Shown one piece after another: positions 21,724-31,975 of a stretch of 64,000 nt of DNA (position 1 is the stretch's first letter; the number at the start of each line of letters is the position of its first letter). The position numbers and the translations under genes are program-made. The stretch spans positions 434,001-498,000 of the forward strand of contig JADQAV010000008.1 in NCBI GenBank assembly GCA_019775845.1, written 5' to 3'. The notes beneath the pieces are model-generated. The model was not told where the DNA came from and searched no databases. It saw only the letters and a list, made by a program, of their open reading frames with translations. Origin of the DNA: Myrmaecium sp. VS I D KN 1 (lineage: Eukaryota > Ascomycota > Dothideomycetes > Valsariales > Valsariaceae).

Positions 21724-23378
21724 GGCGTCCGTAGGGAGGATGACGGGGACGGCGAGGATAAGGTGGACCCCAAGGTTCGTCGCGTGGCAATAATCCTATG
21801 GTAAAGCAGTTGTCGCAGAAGCAGCGTCCAAACGTACTCGGCCAGCTTGACGGTCGGAAGCGCAGCCGGGCGGCTATTCTGATCGGACAGGGTGCAGGTG
21901 CAGGTGCAAGTGTTGGAGGTGGAGAGGGGGTACGGAGGTCGTTATTATTAAGGTGTAGGTAGGTGGCTGGATGAGGGCGATACAAGGAGGGACAAGAAGC
22001 GAAGATGAAGTAGAGAATCAGTGAGAAAAAGAAGAAGAAACCGGTGCCGCCATGGAGCAGCGGGATGCGGGTGGGAAATTTGGGAGAGAGAGTGTGTGCG
22101 GTTGCGCTGAGAGGGAGGGAGGGAAGGAAGGAGGGAGATTTGTGGTGTGGAGAGGGCCGGGCGGGTAGGTAGAGTGATGTCTTCCTGTCTGTCCGAACCT
22201 TGGAAGCGAACCACGCGCCCGGCCGGGAAAGCCAGGGCAGCCACTAACCACCCACCGTTCGGCCCCTCGACCCCTCTAGAACGCGTTGGGGTCGGTATAA
22301 CTACTGTATCCCGGTATATTACCAGTGCCACCACGTCAACTCCTCTCTCCATCCGTGATCACTCTCTCCCCTCAATGCAGGTACCGCCCAATGAAGACGA
22401 CGACGGTCGGATGGGTCTAGCCGCCCGTTTCCGTCAACCAGCCCTTCTCTTCTCTTCGCCAGGCTGAGGTTGGAGTCCTGCGAGGAATTCAACCGCTTCA
22501 TACGTTCTCCTCTCCGCCACCGTTTGACGCTGCGCTCGGAAATGTTAACATACTGCACTTGTCCCGTTGTCCGCTGTCCGCGTTCGCGTCCGACTCGCGT
22601 CGCTGCCCAACACTGCCTCGCTTCAGTTGTCCGCGGACTTCCTGGGCACGGTAGCATCACTAGGAGGGTCCTGAGGTCTTCCGTGCAGTCTACAATGGCG
22701 CGATTTTCCGCCTTTTATGGTCTCGAGTCCAGTGCCGTTACAAACTTTCCAGGTATTCTACCGGAGCGAGTCGGTCCCGCAGTGCAAGCTTAACCTTCCT
22801 GCACGGGGCGTGACAAGTGTTCGGAGCCTGGCTTGACCTTTGTCTCTTACAGAATGCAGTAGCGGCCGTTGAGGAATCTCGACCATCCGTACAACATCCT
22901 GCACGCTGGCTTCAGCGGCACCCTGCATACGTAGCCGACGCCTTGTGACCTGACGGCAGCCCAAACCTATCTGGCGTCTACCGTCGCTGCTACCGTCTGA
23001 AACATGTGCAATACCTACTACCTATTACCTGCGAGTGAAGGGCAACATTTCTCCCACATCCCATCGAATACATTTTAGCCAGTTCCGGGGCTTCAGTGAG
23101 ACACGTTATTATGTACTTGATTCAGTTTGCTATCTTCAATTTCCTATTCCGGAAAGAACGAGCGTCTTTGGTTCGCGAAGCCACTCGGCCATCCGGCTAC
23201 TGAGGAGCAATGGCAAAAGACCAGTGGCTTTAACTCTGCGAAGAGATCCATGCTGCATTGCCGACCACCATGGAAATCAAGCACGCTGCGAAGTTGACTC
23301 CCATCTACTTCCATCGGCGGGATGGATGACAGGACATATCGAGCCCTGACCTCGTGCTGCATGCGTCTGACGTTCGGA
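21724..23378. other. Intergenic region, no gene recognised
   Basis: About 1.65 kb: the first ~600 bases upstream of the Sec2-type gene are rich in GA/CT runs and probably hold its promoter and leader; the rest is the 3' side of the rhodopsin gene. Open frames of about 100 codons here have no family resemblance. Confidence 0.45.
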
Positions 23379-24503
23379 TTACGCGGGTGCAACACTATTT
23401 CCATGAGTTGGGCCGGTCGTGGTGCCGGATGCATCTGCCTGATTGTTGACCACACCATTGCTCACGCCGTGAGGATGCGGATGCTGTGATTTCTCAGCGC
23501 GAGCCCCGCTGAGTCCACCTTGAACGGCAGGGTCTTCATCATAATCTCGAATCCGCAAACCGAGACGGCCTGGTTCGATGTTGCGGTGGCCATATAACAG
23601 TAGTGCGCCTGACATATGTTAGCTATATTCAATTACAGGATGCTCTTACGGACCGAAGACCGGCTTCGCGATGATGTCCAATATGCCATAAAAGATCCCC
23701 TCGGAATCAGGTGCGATGACATTTCCACCCTCGCTGACTCCCCAGGCGACTGGATACGCAATCCATACGATTAGAGTCAAAGTGCCGCACATCAGAAATA
23801 CGCGTCCGACGTCGTTACCGATCGCGTTCGCATGCCTCCGAGCTTCCCAGGCAAGTTGGTACATGATGTAGAAAAGAGCTGCGCAGCCGCATGCAAAGAA
23901 CCCCCACTTGTATCGAGATCGTATAAGGGCGCCAACAAGGCCAGTAATGATCATGACCCAGTCGACGAAAATTACCTGCAAGATGGTGGGCCATGGCATA
24001 CCGGCGGTCAAGAGCAAGTCTAGTAACAGCAAGGGAGTGGTAATGAACCTGCCCACGTCAGTACGGTGAGTATTCAGATCCATCTATGGAGACTGACCAG
24101 TCTATGTAGCGAACATAGAAAACCTCACGGTAGGTGCCAGCGACTCGGTGATCTCCGCGGTGGAATTCAACAGCGATCGGGGCCCATCCCAGATTGCTTC
24201 CCAAAGTGAAGTACGCAATGAATGCGGTCAGCGTAATTACCGCCGTGATGTAATGGAAGATCCTATGTTGGCGAGGCCGTGTCATGGCCAGGATAAAGAA
24301 TGCCACCGTTGCAGCGCCCATGATACCGCATACGGCAAAGTACCAGTCCGATCCGCGGGTTGTGATATGAATGTCCGCATACCGTCCGTTTAGAGTGTAG
24401 CCTTGCGCCGATGAGCTTGGATTCCTGGATAATTGGCATTCGAACGCTCACCATTAAGCCTGATCGCGTCATTTCTCGCGACCAGCTCCTTATGAATAGC
24501 CAT
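23379..24503 (-). CDS. carO: Microbial rhodopsin of the carotenoid cluster (CarO-like opsin)
   Basis: Exons 24503-24452, 24401-24098, 24048-23654 and 23608-23379 give 326 residues with seven hydrophobic helices. Helix C reads FYVRYIDWFITTPLLLLD: Asp118 matches the proton acceptor (bacteriorhodopsin D85) and Asp129, eleven residues on, the proton donor (D96). Helix G reads LDIIAKPVFGALLL: Lys247 is the retinal Schiff-base lysine and Asp243 the D212 counterpart. Having both carboxylates points to a light-driven proton pump rather than a sensor. HITTRGSDWYFAVCGI opens helix A. The hydrophilic tail is His/Gly/Asn-rich. The first exon (MAIHKELVARNDAIRLN) is tiny and ends at GTGAGC; the intron 3 donor is the weaker GTCCGT. 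It sits beside carB, carRA and carX, as in Fusarium, so its retinal is presumably supplied by CarX. Confidence 0.9.
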
Positions 24504-25859
24504 ATTGCTGCTCTGTACTCTGACTCGAAAAGTGCGAGTCTCGACGCTGAAGCGAAAAACGGTTGCCGGTTCTTGATCGCACAGCTGAGATATCAAATGC
24601 TCCTTGAGCTGGAAGGAAAGCAGCGACACCAGGTATTTCAACACTGTCACAGCAAAGTGATACAACTGAAGACGGAAGCATGACGTTCGATCCCTCAAGG
24701 GAGGGAATTGCCGTAAGCTTGCATGGATGCTGGCAGCGCGGACCAAATTGAACTGACATAGCCGCTGGTGCAGCCTTGCAAAAACTCGGTTGGCAGGCAC
24801 ATCATGACACACCGGCTTACACATGGAACAGCAGAGTCGCTCACTGTCGTGATATCATGCCAACCACGATCAAGGCGCAATGGTCTCGAACCGCCGCCCT
24901 GCCAGCGGACGAGTGATCAGGAAGTGTCCGTCAGCCTCACAACTCACATGTCGGACTGCAGTGGACTAGTCGTCATTATGCAACGCTGATTCTTAGCGAA
25001 ACATCTTCCGTGAACCTTGTAACTCCAGAGCTTCTCTGGACAATGCCTTTCCGTGAAAGAACCAACTTCGGCATATTTTTCCGGCTCGTTGCAAGTCGAG
25101 GCGTCCTGAGCGCCTACGGTGCTGGTTCTTATCGAAGCTGGTCGCCGATCCGGCCCTTTCCGCTTGGATTTCTGTCGTTGAGCTAGACATGCTTGACGAC
25201 TTCATGTCCGCCGACATTAGCGGCAACATGTGCGGGCAAGGCGACCGGCCTTCCAGCTTCCGATCCTGCTTTCTTTCTTTCTCCCCTTTCTTTCCTGGAG
25301 GGACGGCTCGCATGAAATCTTGTTGCACAGCGTTCACCTTGACGGTCTCGATCGTGTGAGGTCCCCGAGGTCTTCTAACGTCCGTCGCCGGCACCATACC
25401 ACGGCTCAATCCGAAAGGAGTCCCCTTGTGCGGGCAACTCTTAGCGGTGGCATGATCACTTGGTTTACCACAAGTGAACGGACAGCGTCGACTCGCGATT
25501 GGTCATGAAAGCTCGAGGCTTCGCGTGGCATCCAGCCGAAAGGTTATTTTACCGTACGTCCCAGGTCGTTCATGTGAACGTCTTACTGGCGGACGAGGCT
25601 GAAAGCAAATACCCACCGCCACAACCAAGCCACAGCCACACTCGGCAGTGCATAGGAGTATGGCTTGCTTGAAAGCTGCGAAAGCCGCCGTAAATGAGTT
25701 TCGGTGGCACGCATGCTGAAAGTTGCAAGGCATGTACTCCTTTGAAGTAATGAAAAAAAGGATGGATTGGGATTCGATGCGAGCCTCTGAATATGCAATA
25801 ACCTCTCTCTAACAACTGCTGGTTCTCTATATGCTATCCAACCGGTCATATGCGAACCC
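24504..25859. promoter_or_regulatory. carO promoter region and carB 3' flank
   Basis: A 1.36 kb spacer between two minus-strand car genes. The carO promoter must lie to the right of 24503. Open frames present are not family members. No clear repeated motif stands out. Confidence 0.4.
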
Positions 25860-27900
25860 TCACCTTAATGGTCCACCTTCTATCCTCTGTCTTGAGAACC
25901 CGAGCTTCTCGTTCACCTCTTCGAATACTCCTCTCAAACCCGCCTGCTCTCCAAGTTGTGTCAAACTGACCGCCCAGACGACCACCAACGCAGCCAGCAG
26001 GAGCGCCAGGAAGGACATCCACCACGGCCACATCGGCTGGACACGGTCGATTTCTCTCCTCTCCCCCTTCGGCCCCGGAACTCCTCTGTTGGCCTCCATC
26101 TTGGCCTCGATTTCCTTGCCCGTCAGCCACGGAATCTTCATCTTCTGCTCCCCCAGCACCTGCTCGGCCACCAGCTTCCCGCCGGCCAAGCAGATCGGCA
26201 CGCCGGTGCCCGGGTGCGTGCTCGCGCCCACGAAGAAGAGGTCCCGGATCTTCGGGTGCTTGGTCTTGGGCCGGAAGCTCAGGACATTGAAGAAGCTGTG
26301 GCTCAGCCCCAGGATCGCGCCGCGGTCCAGGTTGAACTGCTCCCGCCACCGCTGCGGCGTGTTGACGCTCTCAGTGCGGATGAAGGGGCGGAGGTCGACG
26401 CCCAGGCGCGCTTGCATCGTCGCCAGCACGGTGTCTCGGGCGAACGTCACCATGGCGTCCCAGTCCTGAGGGTTCTTGACGCTGGCGGTATCGCCGGCGT
26501 CTTGGTCGGCGTGCCCGACGCCCTTGTGGCGGTCGCTGTTGCCGTCTAGAAGGTGGCCGACGGGAACCAGAACGACCACGCTGTCGGTACCGGCCGGCGC
26601 AGCGGTGGGATCGATGCGGGATGGCACGTTCACGTAGAATGACGGCGAGGAGGGGATGAGATGATGCTTGAAGATGCTGTCGAAGCTGTCGCGGAACTCG
26701 TCGGCGAGGAAGATGTTGTGGGCGGTGAGGGAGGGGACGGTGCGGTCGAGCGCCCAGTAGAAGGAGATGCTGCTGCAGGAGGCCGGGCGTTTGGAGAGGG
26801 ATTTAGCGGTCGATGTGCTGGGGAGGAGATTGTTGTAGGCGTATACGAGGTCGGCGTTGCAGATCACGGTGTCTGCGGAGAGGACTTCTCCGGTCGTCAA
26901 CTCGACTCCGGTCGCTCGGGAGCCGTCCGGAGAGAGGGTGATGCGTGATATGGGCGAGTTGAGACGGTACTCGACGCCGAGGCGCTTGCCGATATCTACC
27001 TGGCCTTGCACGATCTAAGGGGGGATTAGTGTCGAACTCCCAGAGGCGAGAAACGTGGTATGGGGAGGTGAACCTTCTGAAAGCCACCCTCGGGATACCA
27101 AATCCCCTCGGCCAGCTCGGTATACTGCAGCAGGCTGTAGGTGCCAGGCGCGTCGAAGGGGCTCATCCCCATGTACATGCTTCCGAAGGTGAACACCCGC
27201 CGCAGGCGCTCGGTCCAGAAATACTTGGCCGCGCGGTTCCAGATGCTGTCGAACGGGTGCAGTTCGATCAGGCTGGGGAGGAAGCTGGGCCGGAGGAGGG
27301 AGAAGAAGGTGTAGAAGTTCTTGCGGAGGACGTGGGTGATGCTCTTCTCGTAGTGGCGGTGGGACTCCTGGAGGAAGCCGAGGTAGCGCTCGAACCCGTC
27401 CCGGCCCTCCCACCGCTCGACCTCGCGCTTCATCCGGGCGAGGTCGGTGGAGAGCTCGAAGGCCTCCCCGTCCCCGAACCAGATCTGGTAGTTGGGCTCG
27501 CACTTCAGCAGCCGGATCCCCTCGCCGGCGAGGGAGCTGTCCAGGTCGTGGAAGGCTTCCTCGAAGAGCCGGGGCAGCAGGAGCAGCGAGGGGCCTTGGT
27601 CGAAACGCTGTGATTGTGGGTACGGGCGTCAGTCAGTGATCCCCTTTCCAGAACTACGCTGGGCGTGCGTGATCGCGTGCCCGTGTCGTTTTTGGAGACC
27701 GGTCCAGAAAAACTCACGTATCCATCCCGATGTATCAGACTGCACCGTCCGCCCGTGAAGCCGTTCTTCTCCACCACGGTAACCTGGTAGCCGGCCTTCT
27801 GCAGCCGGGCAGCCGTGTTGACGCCGCCAACGCCGGCGCCGACGACAATGGCCGTCCTTTGCCGCTTCCCGGTCTTGTTGTTCGTCTTCGTCTCGTCCAT
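25860..27900 (-). CDS. carB: Phytoene dehydrogenase/desaturase (CarB/AL-1)
   Basis: Exons 27900-27718, 27607-27074 and 27014-25860 give 623 residues. The N-terminus holds the FAD-binding Rossmann motif VVGAGVGGVNTAARLQKAGY with the following acidic VVEKN and GGRCS. Conserved CrtI-family segments follow: RFDQGPSLLLLPRLFEEAF, GSMYMGMSPFDAPGTYSLLQ and, near the end, DLFFVGASTHPGTGVPICLA. A C-terminal membrane segment (WPWWMSFLALLLAALVVVW) is as expected for the fungal enzyme. It introduces four to five double bonds into phytoene to give lycopene and 3,4-didehydrolycopene in Neurospora and Fusarium. The second intron has an unusual donor (GTTCAC), but the join GGFQK/IVQGQ is well conserved. The protein is somewhat longer than Fusarium CarB, mostly through the region around residues 400-430 and the tail. 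Transcribed in the same direction as carRA and carO. Confidence 0.95.
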
Positions 27901-28915
27901 TTTCCGGTGCGGTTGACGAAGGGAAAAGGGTGGTACAGGTCGTGGTTGTTGAGGATTATTGCACACGAAACGCGCGCTCTCCTTCTATCCTATCCTCACT
28001 TTTTCGTCGGTTTCGTCAATCGGCCGATACGGAGAGAAAGGGGGAAATATCGAGAAGCAAGAAAGAGGAAAAGAAAGAAAGGTGCAGAAGGATGGAATGT
28101 AAGCTGAAAAAAGGAAACTCGCCGGGAACGGCCGCCCCTGAAAACTACTAATCAGTGAATCATGGCATGATACATTCATTTGCTTTTGCCCGCGGGCGTT
28201 CATTACTCCTGGAACAAAGGAAAAGAAAGGGGGAAGGATGCAAAGATGTATGACGTCTACATCTGGATAAACCAGTGGAACAACGGAGGGAATAATTCAG
28301 GGATGCGCGCGAATCACTCCCGCCCGAGCTCTCTCCCCCGCCCCGATTCGCCCAGCCGAAGATTCACGACAGACAACAGCCATTGTTGAGATCGCATATT
28401 CAGCTCCAGCTCCTTCCTACTGAAAGGTAAGTTACTGTACACACATCGTTTATGATTCAGTCTAGACATCCAAGCAAGGACGAAAAAAAAGCAAAGTGAA
28501 AGCAGCTGCCACCGATGATGATTTGAAATTTTTTTACCCTCTACCTACTGCAATCGAAAGAAGCTCACCCCCAAGCTCCTCCCTTCCCCGAATTTTTTAG
28601 TGGGATCGGACAAGGGTGGGGCCCCCCGGCGGGGCTCGGGAGATCGCGGTAGAGCGATACCGTTTCCGGCCGTCGCCCTAGCCAGGCGCTAATCTAACTT
28701 AGTTCCAACGTGGCGTTCCACTGCCCCGAATTCCGATCCGTGGTCGCACTTCAGCCTTCCCTCCAGATCGTCTGGTGCCTCAGGCAGGATATGTACCTAC
28801 ATATCGTAGTTGGTTTGATAACCAACCCTGCCACGACATGAGATCAAGTGCTTTCTATGAATGATCTATGAAAACAGAGAGCAGAAAGAAGAAGACGATC
28901 ACCTCTCCTTCATAC
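27901..28915. promoter_or_regulatory. carB promoter region and carRA 3' flank
   Basis: A 1.0 kb spacer between two minus-strand car genes. It contains a CrtI-side upstream region to the right of 27900 and one copy of the palindrome core TGCCTCAGGCA at 28776-28786. No gene is visible. Confidence 0.45.
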
Positions 28916-30978
28916 CTACTGACTCAACGCCCGCCACGCGACCGCGATCCTCCGCATCTTCGGCACCGTCGCCCGTCCCTTCTTCACCCGATACTCTCCC
29001 TCGCCCTCCCGCAGCACCCGCCCGATCTCCATGTAGCTCTCGACCGCGACGCGCATCGGCCCGCGCGCCTCGGCGGGCAGCTCCTCGATCGCGGCCCGCG
29101 CCTCGTCGTAGATGGCGAAGGCCTTGTCGAGCAGCCGGCGACGGAGCCGCTCGACGCGCTCGCCGCGGGGGTGCCGGATGACCGCCGCCGGGGTGAGGTG
29201 CTCGTCCGCCAGCCAGGTGGCCGGGAGGTAGACGCGCCGGATGGCCGCGTCGACGGCGATGTCGCGCGCGATGTTGACGCACTGCAGGGCGATGCCCATG
29301 CGCCCGCCGGCGCGGACGAGCCGCTGTCGCGTGCGGTCGGGGACGTGGTGGAAGACGAGCTCGAGGCAGGACTCGGCGACGGTGCCGGCGACGCGGGCGG
29401 CGTAAAGGTCGAGGTCGGCTTCGCTTGCGATCGGTGAAGTCGCCTCTTCCTCTGCGGTGTTGGCAAAGTCGAGGTCCATCTCGAAGCCTTTCAGGAGGTC
29501 GTACAGAGGTTGGGAGGATAGGTAGGACACCGGGAGCTGGAGCAGGGCGAGCTTGGTCTCCTCCGGGAAATTCTCGTCGACGCATCCGCGTACGTCGCCT
29601 TCATCGACCTTCTCCCCTCGGCCGTATGCGATGTTGAGAAACTGGTGGAGCTTCACAATCCACTCCCTAGCCTCAGGTACGCTATCCGCATTGTCGACCA
29701 GGTCGTCTGCCACACGGCAAAAGGAGTACCTATGCCCGTCAGTAAGTGCTATTCGCGAAAGGATACGGTTTGTTTCACAGAATTATCAGGTCGATGCGCA
29801 AACGACCTGAGAATGCGCCGCTGGCTAGGTAGAAGCTCCTGCTCTTTCGCCGCAGTCGCGCCACGGCTTCTTGCAGACCCTTAATGCGATCTTCATCGTA
29901 TGTAGAGGCTGGGGTGAAGAGCGCCTTTGGACCGATAGTAATGAGCGTATAACCGGGAGGTGAGGCAGGAATGTCGCGGAAGCGGTCGGGGAAGGTGTTG
30001 AGCACGGCGAGTGCGAAGTCGAACGTGACGAGTCCCCAGACGATCAGAGTGTTGGTTGCGACAAAGAAAAGCGCTTCCCTAGGGCGGCATTAGCAATGGC
30101 CTACCGTGAGCGCCGGCGGACTCACTCAATTTCCAACCCTTCCCACAGCTGCCAATTCAGTTTTGTTCCTGTTTCGATGACCCATGTACCTCGCCTCAGC
30201 GCCAGTGTATCAACTATCCACAGATACGCTGTTGGCAGGGCGATAGGGAGCAGCGTATTGGAAAGCGGGAGCCCAAGGATGAACTGGTACGCGACGGTCC
30301 TTATTCACTGTTAGAGCAGGTCGCTGAGCTTGATATCAGATCACTTACCACAGGAAGAAGAGGACCGGAACTGCCCAGATGATGATCAGCCCAAGGTACG
30401 TGCCATGCTGGCCCTGGCGCACCATGTAGGCCCCGGCGACTATTATCAATCCCAAAAAGAATTGGCCGCACCATTTGTAGTAGCGCCATTGGGTGTTTGC
30501 TGGGCCTTTTGGGTGGGCATGCTGCCTTTCCGGCTTGAGGTAGATGGGATGGAAGGTCGCTTTGCTGAGGAGAAGGTAGAGTAGCGATGTGTTATACGTC
30601 TGGATGAAGAAGAAGAAAAGCTCCTCCGCCGGGATGTCATACAGGGTCCATCCGACGACGGCGCTGTCGGGATAGGACCATATTCGTGTGCGGATCAGGT
30701 AAGAGTCCCATGGTATGGTGGCTAATATGGCAACCTGCGGAACATCAGCCTGTGCGTCTCGCGGGTTATAGGATGCCAGCAACACTCACGGTGACCAGGA
30801 AGAACACCTTGTAAATGTCGGTTCGGGTGGAAAGAGGACGATAAATCAGAGAAAGCAAGATTGCTACGGGTATCGTGTATTTGCAATGTCTTTGTGTGTT
30901 CTACTGTCAGTACGGACAAAAGCTCCCAGGGGCATCAGTGAACAGAGCAGCCTACACAAGCGCATAATCCAAACCCAT
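28916..30978 (-). CDS. carRA: Bifunctional lycopene cyclase/phytoene synthase (CarRA/AL-2)
   Basis: Six exons, 30978-30956, 30889-30790, 30734-30349, 30299-30126, 30078-29779 and 29729-28916, give 598 residues (AL-2 is about 600). The N-terminal half is the membrane lycopene cyclase (about 1-235): [35 protein letters not shown], and two Glu motifs, [14 protein letters not shown] and [14 protein letters not shown]. The C-terminal half is phytoene synthase with both Asp-rich substrate motifs, ADDLVDNAD and [10 protein letters not shown], plus SRSFYLAS and [14 protein letters not shown]. It condenses two geranylgeranyl diphosphates to phytoene and later forms beta rings, so it acts before and after CarB. 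The first coding exon is just 23 bases. It is divergent from carX across a ~1 kb region, the same arrangement as in Fusarium. Light induction is known for these orthologues; here it is inferred. Confidence 0.95.
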
Positions 30979-31208
30979 CTTTGCACACCAGACAGCTCTC
31001 TCTCTCTATAATCGTCGTACCGCAAGGAACTTTTGGGTGGTGGTGCAGACTTCAACGGGCCATCCGATGTGAAGCAGAAAACTCGCGGAGAGAAGAACAG
31101 TAAGGACGGGACAAGGAGAGAAGAGAGAGAACGGAGGGGGTGGAATGCAAACAAAGGCCCACCCACGATCGCGGGCATCATGGTGTTGAAGGAGTCCTCC
31201 CTCACCCA

Positions 31209-31224
31209 CCCCCCCCCCCCCCCC
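31209..31224. repeat. 16-base C homopolymer
   Basis: Uninterrupted run of 16 C within the carRA-carX promoter, directly followed by GATCGGGG. Confidence 0.9.
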
Positions 31225-31609
31225 GATCGGGGAGATGTGCGCGTAATGGACCGCCGGCGCAGGGTGCGCGCCCTGATCTGAAAGGACGTATCCACTTCTA
31301 GCCGTTAGTTTGCCTGATCGCCCCGGGTGGGGGGGGGCGGAACCTCCACTCTCTCCTTCTCTCCCTTTGTTCGGGCTGGGTGGCGATCCGTGGATTTTGC
31401 AAGCGATCACTGCAAACCCGCTTATGCCCGGTAAACCTCTCCCCGCCCCCCGGCGTCGATCGTATCACCACAGAACGCGAGCGCGGTCGATGTCAGCGCA
31501 GCATCCCTAGCCACATCTCCGCGGTGTGGCGGATGAGATCGATTATTAAAGCACTGCGGTTTCTGCAATACTGTATCTTACCGTACTGTATCCTAGCGCT
31601 CAAATATTA

Positions 31610-31622
31610 ATGCCTGAGGCAT
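31610..31622. repeat. Palindrome ATGCCTGAGGCAT, copy in carRA-carX promoter
   Basis: Perfect 13-base palindrome with a free central base. It is followed by CAAGGCCCG, which is shared (one change) with the copy at 38713. It lies 366 bases upstream of the carX start. Confidence 0.8.
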
Positions 31623-31975
31623 CAAGGCCCGCTAACTGTTACCCTTCTTCCGACCTTCCGCCAGTTGAACTCGGACGTCATCTTCACCGCATAGGTAGCC
31701 AACTTGGACGACTTTACGGCAATGTCCTTGCACATGGAATTGACGCCATTTCTGCCAGACGACAGGCGTTGGCCGAAGTATGGGAGGCTCAATCCTTGTC
31801 CTCACGCCACTTTGAACAGTTTCGCAGTTTCCGTAGCCTTTTTCAATGTTCATATACAGTCCTTACCTCCACGTTCAATGCCTTCACGTCTTATGTCACA
31901 GAGCCTTACATAACCTATGATTCTTTGCGCGGAACGAGTTCTTGTGGTCCGAGCTACTTTCAGAGCACTTCGAAT

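Larger units (their letters stand above)
30979..31975. promoter_or_regulatory. Divergent promoter of carRA and carX
   Basis: The ~1 kb between the two start codons must drive both genes. Eight GATC cores lie between 31167 and 31540 (at about 31167, 31225, 31275, 31316, 31385, 31405, 31458, 31537), five of them as CGATC; by chance 1-2 would be expected. GATC-centred sites are bound by the White Collar complex in Neurospora, which activates carotenoid genes in light. A run of 16 C (31209-31224) and one copy of the ATGCCTNAGGCAT palindrome (31610-31622) are also here. Function is inferred. Confidence 0.6.

Noticed and set aside
24993-25409. Possible small gene between carO and carB
   Set aside because: 138 codons without domain or splice-compatible partners; probably promoter sequence.
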